7,890 nt of DNA, from assembly GCA_042217615.1 (NCBI GenBank), contig JBDGSI010000049.1, forward strand, positions 1-7,890. Reading direction: 5' to 3'. Position numbers and translations under genes: made by a program. This DNA comes from JBDGSM01 sp042217615 (GTDB taxonomy: Archaea > Nanohalarchaeota > Nanosalinia > Nanosalinales > Nanosalinaceae). The stretch's first letter is position 1. The number at the start of each line of letters is the position of its first letter. Under the pieces are notes generated by a model, which was given only the letters and a program-made list of their open reading frames with translations, did no database searches and was not told the DNA's origin. Shown here piece by piece: positions 1-5,323 of this stretch.

Positions 1-2
1 GT

Positions 3-62
3 GAATATTACAGGAAGCTTGGTTATGAGCGTGAAGGGCCTTACATGGTTAAAGAACTCTAA
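3..62 (+). CDS. C-terminal end of a GNAT-family N-acetyltransferase (partial, 5' end outside the window)
   Basis: The frame starting at base 3 reads EYYRKLGYEREGPYMVKEL and ends with TAA at 60-62. The pattern aromatic-Tyr-x-Lys-Leu-Gly-Tyr followed by a Glu-x-Glu-Gly stretch and a short tail is the usual last helix and strand (motif B region) of GNAT acetyltransferases of the RimI/Ard1 type, which transfer acetyl from acetyl-CoA to protein N-termini or small amines. Only 19 codons are visible, so the substrate cannot be inferred and the acetyl-CoA loop is not seen. The gene converges on the M24 peptidase gene with a single base between the two stop codons. It could be another protein ending in a similar helix, but the match to GNAT C-termini is good. 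Confidence 0.72.
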   Translation, partial: EYYRKLGYEREGPYMVKEL

Positions 63-63
63 A

Positions 64-1206
64 TCAAAGCTCTATAACTTCCTTCCTCATTGAATTAAAG
101 TTCTCATACCCATCTTCAGTGACAAACACCATATCCTCAGTCCTCAAACCGCCAATTCCAGGATCATAAAGGCCTGGCTCTATCGTCAGGACCATACCAG
201 GCTCAAGTTTATCTTCATTACTTGCTATCCTAGGTTCCTCATGGGGATCAAGGCCTACTGCGTGACCTGTTGAATGAAGAAAACCTTTCTCCTCTGCACC
301 CGTCCTCAAAGTCTCAAAGCCACGGCCTTCAAATACATCACATACCCCTCCATGGATTTCTGCAGCTTTTACACCTGGCTCAATCTTCTCCAAGGCTTTT
401 CTCAAGGCCTCACCCACTGCGTCCTCCATTTTCCTCATTCTTTCCGGCATACCTCCTTTAACAAATGTTCTTGTCATATCGCCAAAGTAATGATTTCTGC
501 AGGGAAAAATATCTATTATAACAGGTTCTCCAGGCCTTATAATACCTGAACCTGTTTCATGAGGCTTTGCCGATTCTTTTCCGCTTGCAACTATAGTTTC
601 CTCCGGCACAGTGCATCCTTCATCTATCAGAAACTTTTTCAACTCTCTTTTTATCTTCTCTGAAGTTAAAGCCTCTTCTTCAAGCATTAGTTTTTCGTCA
701 CGTATCTCTGATTTCTTTATCATTTCCTGTGCTTTTTTCATTGCTTTTTCAGTTGTTTTCTGAGCCTCTTTTAGTTTTTCTTTTTCTTCACCGGTTTTAA
801 TTTTTCTCTGCTGTTTTGCAGGGTTTTCAAAGGCATTTACCCGGCGTTTTTGCCTTAGTTTGTCGGCTAGTTTTAGTGAGAAGTCTGCAGGAACCCCTAT
901 TTTCTCTATTTCTTGTTCTTCTAGAAACTGGTTGATCATACTTGTTTGTTTGTCTTCGTTATTTCTTGAGTCTTCCTTAATGTATCTTGATGTGTTTAGA
1001 ACTTTGTCCACGTCTGCTTCTTCTTTTGCTCGAGAGTATTCCAGCGAGGATACCAGTATTATGTCTTTTCCTCCGGTTCTAAGGTATATGAAGGAGTCTG
1101 GTGCTTCAAAGTTTGTCAAGTAGTACAGATTAGGGTTTGATGAGTCGTCTTTTATCAGGAAGCCGTCGAGGCCTTCTTTTTCGAGAAGTCTGTCTATTTT
1201 GTTCAT
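64..1206 (-). CDS. M24 metallopeptidase, Xaa-Pro aminopeptidase/dipeptidase type
   Basis: This 380-residue cytosolic enzyme should remove residues next to proline from small peptides, using two metal ions in a pita-bread fold. Residues 1 to about 120 look like a creatinase N-terminal domain, followed by a charged helical linker (about 135-190) and the catalytic domain. All five metal ligands are present: D232 and D243 (spacing as in the family), H315 in HSTGHAVGLDPHE, E343 in TIEPGLY and E357 in LRTEDM. Supporting histidines H311 and H322 are also intact, so it should be active. I chose ATG at 1204-1206 because MNKIDRLLEKEGLDGF is where family members begin; a GTG 27 codons upstream would add a basic, low-complexity leader. 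The start has no obvious Shine-Dalgarno. An AT-rich element at 1243-1250 could be its TATA box, or it may be cotranscribed with the small gene 91 bp upstream. Choice between aminopeptidase P and prolidase is not resolvable here. Confidence 0.93.
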   Translation of the reverse strand: MNKIDRLLEKEGLDGFLIKDDSSNPNLYYLTNFEAPDSFIYLRTGGKDIILVSSLEYSRAKEEADVDKVLNTSRYIKEDSRNNEDKQTSMINQFLEEQEIEKIGVPADFSLKLADKLRQKRRVNAFENPAKQQRKIKTGEEKEKLKEAQKTTEKAMKKAQEMIKKSEIRDEKLMLEEEALTSEKIKRELKKFLIDEGCTVPEETIVASGKESAKPHETGSGIIRPGEPVIIDIFPCRNHYFGDMTRTFVKGGMPERMRKMEDAVGEALRKALEKIEPGVKAAEIHGGVCDVFEGRGFETLRTGAEEKGFLHSTGHAVGLDPHEEPRIASNEDKLEPGMVLTIEPGLYDPGIGGLRTEDMVFVTEDGYENFNSMRKEVIEL

Positions 1207-1297
1207 TGGATTATTGTTTTTTGGTTTTCTCTGCTTTTTTGAGAAAAATAAGAAAATTGGTGGTGCCCCCTCCCCATGGAGGCTCACCGATGAAGGT

Positions 1298-1579
1298 TTA
1301 GTTGGAGTGTGTCTGTTTGAGTGTCTGCCATCTCTCGGAGAACTCGTCTTTCATCTGTTCGAGAGCGATTCTTTCCTCGTCTGTCAGCTCTCTGTTTTCC
1401 ACTATCTCTCTGAAAACCTTGTATGGGTGGGTTGGAACTTCTTCTTCCATGTTTTCATGGAATTTGCCCTCAAATTTTTCTCTATGCTTATCTACTTTTT
1501 CTTCAAGAACACCATTTTCCTCCCATTCATCGGCGAGCTTTTCCTTAGAGCTCTTACCTAGATCCCAGAGGCTCGCCAT
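1298..1579 (-). CDS. small charged hypothetical protein (93 aa)
   Basis: I do not recognise this protein. It starts MASLWDLGKSSKEKL, is rich in Glu, Lys and Asp, has no membrane segment, signal peptide or cysteine, and is probably mostly helical. A proline break sits at VPTHPYKVF, and a second helical part (RELTDEERIALEQMKDEF) follows. Its acidic composition matches its neighbours, which supports it being real. A TATA-like element (TTAATAAG on the minus strand, about 1602-1609) lies about 26 bp upstream of the ATG, the spacing of a leaderless archaeal transcript. It lies 91 bp upstream of the M24 peptidase gene in the same direction and could share its mRNA. Longer open frames on the opposite strand here look like shadows. 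The function is unknown. Confidence 0.68.
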   Translation of the reverse strand: MASLWDLGKSSKEKLADEWEENGVLEEKVDKHREKFEGKFHENMEEEVPTHPYKVFREIVENRELTDEERIALEQMKDEFSERWQTLKQTHSN

Positions 1580-1601
1580 ATCCCTGATTGACCCATTAAG
1601 T

Positions 1602-1609
1602 CTTATTAA
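1602..1609 (-). promoter_or_regulatory. TATA-like box for the 93-aa hypothetical gene
   Basis: On the minus strand this reads TTAATAAG. Its centre is about 26 bp from the ATG at 1579, which would place transcription start at or next to the start codon. The gene has no good Shine-Dalgarno, in keeping with a leaderless message. Confidence 0.4.
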
Positions 1610-1758
1610 CCTTATGCACCTGTTTTGAACTCCTAAGAGAAAAACCAGGGTTTCTAGTGTCGTTGCCTTCCCGTGAAAACAGTCTTCGTGGTTTGAGAGT
1701 TGCCTAAGAGATAGAAATGACTGGGTGGTATCTGCTGGCAGGCCTTGAGCTTGAGAGG

Positions 1759-1771
1759 GTTTATTGTAAAA
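1759..1771 (+). promoter_or_regulatory. TATA-like box for the membrane protein gene
   Basis: The AT-rich stretch TTTATTGTAAAA is the best TATA candidate upstream of the GTG start at 1814. It predicts transcription start near 1790 and a leader of about 24 nt containing the GGTGAG Shine-Dalgarno at 1803-1808. An alternative is TAATACTG at 1783-1790, which would give a leaderless transcript. Confidence 0.4.
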
Positions 1772-1780
1772 CCTTTTAGG

Positions 1781-1804
1781 CCTAATACTGTTCTGTGTAT
1801 TAGG
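1781..1804. promoter_or_regulatory. perfect 8-bp inverted repeat at the start of the membrane protein gene; operator or leader hairpin
   Basis: CCTAATAC (1781-1788) and GTATTAGG (1797-1804) are exact reverse complements separated by 8 bp. The repeat is centred close to the predicted transcription start, and its right arm runs into the Shine-Dalgarno (AGGTGAG, 1802-1808). It could be a repressor operator. If transcription starts further upstream, it could instead be an RNA hairpin masking the ribosome site. Confidence 0.4.
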
Positions 1805-1813
1805 TGAGAGGCA

Positions 1814-2542
1814 GTGAATATTATTAATGTTTTGCTGGATAGTTTGAGGCTTTTACGGGAAAGGCCTCAGCTTTTTGCTCCAAAGCTTTCTTCTGCGTTT
1901 TTGAGCTCGGTTTGGTTGTTGTTTATGGAGAACTTGGTGGGTTCGGTTGGTTTGAGGACTGCTTCAGTTTTTTACCTGGTTTCTATGCCCTTGATTATTT
2001 TGTTAGGCGTCTTCGTTCCCTTGATGACTGCTGAAATGGTTCGTAGGAAGGATGAGGAAGGTATTTTATTGAAGGGTTTCACTGCCACATTGAAGCAGTG
2101 GCCTCAGGTATTGGCCACCTGTTTTCTAATGTTTGTAGTTATCGTAGTTACTTCTGTTCCAGCAGTTTTAGGTTTCTCCCTGTTCTACCTTACAGGCTCA
2201 ATGGTTTACCTTGCAGGAGGAATAGGATTAACGGTTTTACTGACTTTGGTAGAGAGTTTCCTGATCTACTTCCTGCCTATCTCTGTTGTCACAGAGAGAA
2301 GCTTCTTCACAGGCCTAAAAAATGCTGTAAAATCCTCTTTCGACAGTAAAAAAGAAGTTTCAGCTTTAACACTATTCTCCTTTGCCATGTTTGGAATAGT
2401 TTTAACAGCTCAGGGACCTCTTGAAGGCCTTGGCGCCTCATTCTTTGTTTTAGGAAGGCTTCTGTCAGCTGCCGTGACAACTTACATGTTTGTTGTAAGC
2501 CCCAATTTTTACCTTAAAAAGTTTTCAGAAGAGAAAGAGTGA
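1814..2542 (+). CDS. polytopic integral membrane protein, unknown function (242 aa)
   Basis: The protein is strongly hydrophobic, with about six membrane segments near residues 19-40, 50-73, 97-125, 129-157, 183-199 and 205-232, and a charged C-terminal tail (KKFSEEKE). The N-terminal helix (LLDSLRLLRERPQLFAPKL) and the repeat-like amphipathic segment before the fifth span (ERSFFTGLKNAVKSSF) recall archaeal DUF7847/DUF4013-type membrane proteins that carry paired 'R-x-P-x-L-F' style helices. This is a resemblance from memory, not a firm assignment. No catalytic motif or transporter signature is evident. The start is GTG at 1814, chosen because GGTGAG lies 5-6 nt upstream. Its 3' end converges on adkA with 43 bp between the stop codons. 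Confidence 0.85.
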   Translation: MNIINVLLDSLRLLRERPQLFAPKLSSAFLSSVWLLFMENLVGSVGLRTASVFYLVSMPLIILLGVFVPLMTAEMVRRKDEEGILLKGFTATLKQWPQVLATCFLMFVVIVVTSVPAVLGFSLFYLTGSMVYLAGGIGLTVLLTLVESFLIYFLPISVVTERSFFTGLKNAVKSSFDSKKEVSALTLFSFAMFGIVLTAQGPLEGLGASFFVLGRLLSAAVTTYMFVVSPNFYLKKFSEEKE

Positions 2543-2570
2543 AGGGAGAAGCATTTAAAGAAATTAGAAG

Positions 2571-2586
2571 AAGCTTTCTGAAGCTT
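2571..2586. terminator. possible bidirectional stem-loop between convergent genes
   Basis: Two copies of AAGCTT (2571-2576 and 2581-2586) flank a TCTG loop. Each copy is its own reverse complement, so they can pair as a 6-bp stem on either strand. The site lies in the 43-bp gap between the membrane protein stop and the adkA stop, with one arm touching the adkA stop codon. There is no long T-run next to it, so a terminator role is tentative. Confidence 0.3.
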
Positions 2587-3155
2587 TAAGATTCCAGCGT
2601 TTCTGTAAGTCTCTCCGCAGCTTTCATTACTTCTCCGTCAGGATTTTCTATTATCTGTAGATATGCCCCGGTCATTACTGCTCCTGTAGAGGCCATTTCC
2701 CTTGCTATCTCCTGGTACTCTTCTATTGATTCTTTTGAGTCATGTTCTCTATCTCTTTCATTGTCCCCCGTGCTTCTATTGAATATCTGCTGTGATGGAG
2801 CAGTCAACATTATTATCCTGTCCGGCTCTAGGTTCTCTACAGTCCATTTAGGAAGGCCTGGAATATAGCCGTAAGGAGTTTTGATAGCGGCGTGAGTGTC
2901 CACGATTACGTCTCCTTCCTCTGCATCCTCTACAATTGATTCTGCAGCCTTTTTCTGAATGTCTTTATAGGTTTTGACGTCCAGCTCCTTCATTTCATCC
3001 CTGTTGTCGACAAGCCCTCTCTTCTTTGCGGTCTCAAGCATTCTGTCTCCGTAATTAATAACCGTGTAATCTTTCTGGGAAAGATTTCTTGCTTCTTCGA
3101 GTACAGTGGATTTTCCCACCCCTGAAAGGCCTACCAGGATGTTGACGTCGTTCAT
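2586..3155 (-). CDS. adkA: archaeal-type adenylate kinase AdkA
   Basis: This 189-residue P-loop enzyme interconverts ATP + AMP and 2 ADP in the cytosol. The length is close to the roughly 190 residues of archaeal AdkA, a family distinct from bacterial Adk. The Walker A loop GLSGVGKST is at residues 9-17. Other AdkA landmarks are the NYGDRMLETAKKRGLV segment (34-49), NRDEM (51-55), VDTHAAIKTPYGYIPGLP (85-102, including the DTH motif and the KTPxGYxPGLP signature), the Arg-rich lid region NERDRE (132-137), and TGA-x-L-x-II near the C-terminus (162-169). Everything needed for activity seems present. Its ATG overlaps the stop codon of the CCA gene as ATGA, and it has no Shine-Dalgarno of its own, so translation is probably coupled to the upstream cistron. 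Confidence 0.94.
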   Translation of the reverse strand: MNDVNILVGLSGVGKSTVLEEARNLSQKDYTVINYGDRMLETAKKRGLVDNRDEMKELDVKTYKDIQKKAAESIVEDAEEGDVIVDTHAAIKTPYGYIPGLPKWTVENLEPDRIIMLTAPSQQIFNRSTGDNERDREHDSKESIEEYQEIAREMASTGAVMTGAYLQIIENPDGEVMKAAERLTETLES

Positions 3156-4510
3156 TTTTGATCTATGTTCAGCTTTTCAACCAAATATTTTAACCATTCT
3201 TCATCTTCCTGAACCGGGTTTACAAACCTGAAGTCCTTCGCTTTTTCAGCTATTCTTTCCGGAATCCCTTTCTCCGCTAATTCATCCGGTTCTCCTGTAA
3301 GAAAACTGTTTAGAAAGGCCTTTGCTTCGGTGTATTCTCTTTCAGTCTTGGCGTAAAGCCTTTCATCCTTGATAAACGTGTTCTCATATTTTTTCGTGAA
3401 CTGTTCTATGTGTTCAACGCCATGGAAGAGTTTAGGGCCTTTCATCTCTTTTATTTCAGGCAGTGAGGCCTCTAGCTCCAGTATTATACGTGTTTTTTCT
3501 TTTCCTACGTGGAAACCTGATTCAAATACTCTGAAGCCTTCGTTTTTCAAGGCCTGTCTTATTCTCCTCATTGTTTTCCTCATCTGCGGGTATAATACGT
3601 CTTCTACTCCTTCAGGAGTATCAAACTGCATCACTATTGTATCGGCTCTTTTATCTATTTCTTGCTGTACTTCAAACTCTGTAACCTCTGTTTCTTCCTC
3701 CTGGAAGAACTTCATGGAAGGATTCTTGTTGAACTCCCAGAACCTGTGGATTGTTTTCGAGTAGTTTTCTACGCTTAGGACGGATGCAACGTTTCTCTCA
3801 GGATCTACGGGATCGACTACAACTAAGGCCTCATCGCTGAACTTTTCTTTTAATCTCTGTGGAAGCCCTCCCTCATGATGTCTTTCGGGATCTATTACCT
3901 GATCTTCTCCCCATTCCTTCGCTGCCTCAGCCAGGGATTTGAAACCTCCATAATGGGAGATAAGTACCTCGCAGAGATATCCTGAAAAACCTCTTACCTT
4001 GAGAGAAGATCCATAAAGACCTCCAGCATCCAAAAACTTTTTCAAAACCACTACATCCCTTCTTTCCTCCTCTAAAAGGTTTTCAGCCGCCCATTTAGAG
4101 TGGTGAGGAGTCCTATCCACTGCGCTCCGGAGATTTTCAGGACTTACATCAAAGCAAGGCACCACCTCGACTTCATGGCCTTTCAAAACACCTTTAGTAT
4201 AGGGATGCTCAGCGTAGTCAACTTTATAGTCCCCGTCAAAGTTTTCGAAAACTTTTTTACCTACTGTAAGGCCTTTCTGCTCCAGTTCTTTTCTGTCAGT
4301 GTCTTCTGGGAACAGTACGAATATATCCAGGTCCTTATCTCCTGCCATGCAGGTTTTCCTTGATGTGCTTCCTGCGAAATGTGTTTTAAGCCCAAATTCT
4401 TTTTTTATGTAGTTTGAAACTTTGTTGTAAAGTTTGTGGGCTTCGTCAAGCTCTTTTTGATCGGGATAGTTTTGCTCCAGTACTTTCTCTCTAACTCTTT
4501 TCCAGTTCAT
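3152..4510 (-). CDS. cca: archaeal class I CCA-adding enzyme (tRNA nucleotidyltransferase)
   Basis: This 452-residue enzyme builds or repairs the 3'-CCA end of tRNAs from CTP and ATP without a nucleic acid template. The nucleotidyltransferase head shows GSTSRKT (47-53) and GDKDLDIF (57-64), with D60 and D62 as the metal-binding carboxylates. The third carboxylate appears to be E115 in VEVVPCF, where I recall Asp in other archaeal enzymes. Further family blocks are AVDRTPHHSKW (130-140), LKKFLDAGGLYGSSLKVRGF (156-175, interacting with the tRNA primer and base), SGYLCEVLISHYGGF (176-190) and DPVDPERNVASVLS (233-246). The remainder corresponds to the body and tail domains; total length is normal for archaea. 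A weak TATA-like GATTAAAG lies near 4538-4545. The gene follows aIF5A by 106 bp and overlaps adkA by 4 bp. Confidence 0.95.
   Translation of the reverse strand: MNWKRVREKVLEQNYPDQKELDEAHKLYNKVSNYIKKEFGLKTHFAGSTSRKTCMAGDKDLDIFVLFPEDTDRKELEQKGLTVGKKVFENFDGDYKVDYAEHPYTKGVLKGHEVEVVPCFDVSPENLRSAVDRTPHHSKWAAENLLEEERRDVVVLKKFLDAGGLYGSSLKVRGFSGYLCEVLISHYGGFKSLAEAAKEWGEDQVIDPERHHEGGLPQRLKEKFSDEALVVVDPVDPERNVASVLSVENYSKTIHRFWEFNKNPSMKFFQEEETEVTEFEVQQEIDKRADTIVMQFDTPEGVEDVLYPQMRKTMRRIRQALKNEGFRVFESGFHVGKEKTRIILELEASLPEIKEMKGPKLFHGVEHIEQFTKKYENTFIKDERLYAKTEREYTEAKAFLNSFLTGEPDELAEKGIPERIAEKAKDFRFVNPVQEDEEWLKYLVEKLNIDQK
4238..4255. repeat. 18-bp perfect palindrome inside cca
   Basis: AAAGTTTTCGAAAACTTT reads the same on both strands over all 18 bases. 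It lies inside the CCA coding region and encodes KVFENF in the reading frame. No role is evident, and codon choice for Lys, Phe, Glu and Asn may be enough to explain it. Confidence 0.6.
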
Positions 4511-4607
4511 ATAATTGAAGGATGTCTATTGAAGAGACTTTAATCTTTTTTCTGAATCAGGAGTAAAAATCAGGAAAGGAGAGATAAAAGGTAAAATGTA
4601 GAAGAAA

Positions 4608-4637
4608 GTGAAGGCCTTATTCGTTGAGGCCTTTCAC
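4608..4637 (-). terminator. terminator-like hairpin at the aIF5A stop codon, built from two AGGCCT sites
   Basis: In the transcript direction GTGAAAGGCCT is followed by a 9-nt loop and then AGGCCTTCAC. Seven base pairs form next to the loop (AAGGCCT with AGGCCTT), then one bulged base, then three more pairs. The stop codon (4617-4619) lies at the loop edge. Downstream (4606 towards 4560, minus strand) the sequence is pyrimidine-rich with TTTCTTC, ATTTTACC, CTTTTATC and GATTTTTACTCC, as expected for archaeal U-tract termination. It may end the aIF5A message or partly shield it from read-through into cca. Confidence 0.5.
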
Positions 4638-5000
4638 TAGTTTTCTGCCGTCGATGACCCAGTACTCGATTTCGTCGCCTTCACCGGCGCTTAGATCGTC
4701 TGGCAGCTCCATTTCCTCTGTTTCGTACGTGTCCATATCCATGACTTGTGCGATGTTTCCGTCTCTGGATACTACCTGTCCAACTTTCTTATCGACGTCC
4801 GGAGACATCATCATTGCGTCGCCAGGCTTGGTTATATGCCGATCTTTATCGTCGAATACTCCTCGGGCCTTGATCTTATGTTTGGCGCTTCCGTGCTTTC
4901 CTGGAGAGGATTTTGACGTGGATCTGACGATGCATGGCTCCCCATCTATCATAATGTATGTTCCTTCGCTAACTTCTGAAGCTTCCATTTGCTGTGGCAT
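4617..5000 (-). CDS. eif5a: translation initiation factor 5A (aIF5A), hypusine-containing
   Basis: aIF5A binds the ribosome near the P-site tRNA and helps peptide-bond formation at slow sequences such as polyproline. The protein has 127 residues, normal for archaea. The N-terminal SH3-like domain carries the loop SSPGKHGSAKHKI, where K35 is the lysine expected to be modified to (deoxy)hypusine by deoxyhypusine synthase, whose gene is not in this window. The C-terminal OB-fold domain begins near residue 75 (VGQVVSRDGNIAQVMDMDTYET). The protein is acidic, especially at METEEMELPDDLSAGEGDE-like positions 88-112. ATG at 4998-5000 is supported by GGTGA (minus strand, 5007-5011) 6 nt upstream. The gene follows the histone by 60 bp with no clear TATA box, so a shared message is likely. 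Confidence 0.96.
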   Translation of the reverse strand: MPQQMEASEVSEGTYIMIDGEPCIVRSTSKSSPGKHGSAKHKIKARGVFDDKDRHITKPGDAMMMSPDVDKKVGQVVSRDGNIAQVMDMDTYETEEMELPDDLSAGEGDEIEYWVIDGRKLVKGLNE

Positions 5001-5060
5001 TCAAATTCACCTTAGTAAAGGGTAAAAAGAGTAGAGAAGAAAAGTAGAGAATCTAGTTCC

Positions 5061-5258
5061 CTACTGTGTCGCCATTTTTACGTCTTCTTTTTTGACTGTG
5101 TTCCTGTTGGCGTGGTCCGCAAGCTTTGTAGCGTCTCTTGCGATTTCCTCTCCAGCTTCTTCTACAGCTCTTTTCAGTTCTTCAACTGCGTCTTCTGAAA
5201 CTCTTTCTGCTCCTGCATTACGGATAATTCTTTCGATTGGTGCATTTGGTAGGCTCAT
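5061..5258 (-). CDS. archaeal histone (HMf family), short and acidic
   Basis: This 65-residue single histone fold should dimerise and wrap DNA. It begins MSLPNAPIERIIRNAGAERVS, the classic alpha-1 region. DNA-contact positions known from HMfB are mostly kept: R10, R13, R19, R52, T54 and K56. The position of K53 is Asn (RNT instead of RKT). The structural pair R52-D59 and the dimer-interface residue H49 are present. Unlike HMfB it stops at KEDVKMATQ, lacking the final RRFKK of alpha-3. By my count it has 14 acidic and 11 basic residues, giving a net negative charge that is unusual for a histone but consistent with an acid-shifted proteome. GTGAT (minus strand, 5265-5269) lies 6 nt before the ATG. 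The promoter is the TATA element at 5294-5305, shared with nob1. Confidence 0.95.
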   Translation of the reverse strand: MSLPNAPIERIIRNAGAERVSEDAVEELKRAVEEAGEEIARDATKLADHANRNTVKKEDVKMATQ

Positions 5259-5293
5259 CGTTTGATCACAACTAATTCATGGCTCACAACACT

Positions 5294-5305
5294 TTTTAAT
5301 ATAAA
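5294..5305. promoter_or_regulatory. apparently bidirectional TATA box for histone (-) and nob1 (+)
   Basis: The plus strand reads TTTTAATATAAA and the minus strand TTTATATTAAAA, each a good archaeal TATA box. Its centre is about 25 bp upstream of the nob1 ATG (5324), fitting a leaderless nob1 transcript. In the other direction it predicts a histone transcription start near 5275 and a leader of about 17 nt with a Shine-Dalgarno. No other TATA-like stretch lies in this 65-bp spacer. Confidence 0.65.
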
Positions 5306-5323
5306 CCCTTGAAATCCCGGGTT

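Larger units (their letters stand above)
1580..1813. other. divergent intergenic region, 234 bp
   Basis: This spacer separates the minus-strand orphan gene from the plus-strand membrane protein gene. It holds a probable promoter for each, two AGGCCT copies (1740-1745 and 1778-1783) and an inverted repeat at 1781-1804. I saw no convincing tRNA fold, C/D-box pair or open frame in the central part (about 1620-1750). Confidence 0.6.

Noticed and set aside
860..1123. Plus-strand Ser-rich open frame opposite the peptidase
   Set aside because: It is antisense to the conserved N-terminal part of the M24 peptidase and lacks any promoter or ribosome site that I can see.
1207..1287. A 27-codon N-terminal extension of the M24 peptidase starting at a GTG (1285-1287)
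   Set aside because: The extra residues are Pro/Lys/Asn-rich and unlike the family, and MNKIDRLLEKEG at 1206 is the expected beginning of the creatinase N-terminal domain.
1199..1628. Plus-strand open frames, Phe- or Ser-rich, opposite the small orphan gene
   Set aside because: Their composition is that expected from the complement of Glu/Lys-rich codons, and the minus-strand frame has a well-placed TATA box and proteome-like composition.
1620..1750. Possible small RNA or tRNA in the divergent spacer
   Set aside because: I found no cloverleaf, no T-loop consensus (GGTTCRAATC-like) and no matched C and D boxes.
5309..5323. An earlier TTG start for nob1 adding five residues
   Set aside because: It lies almost on the TATA box, where no transcript would include it, and PIN-domain Nob1 proteins begin right before the catalytic Asp, as MRPVIDAN does.
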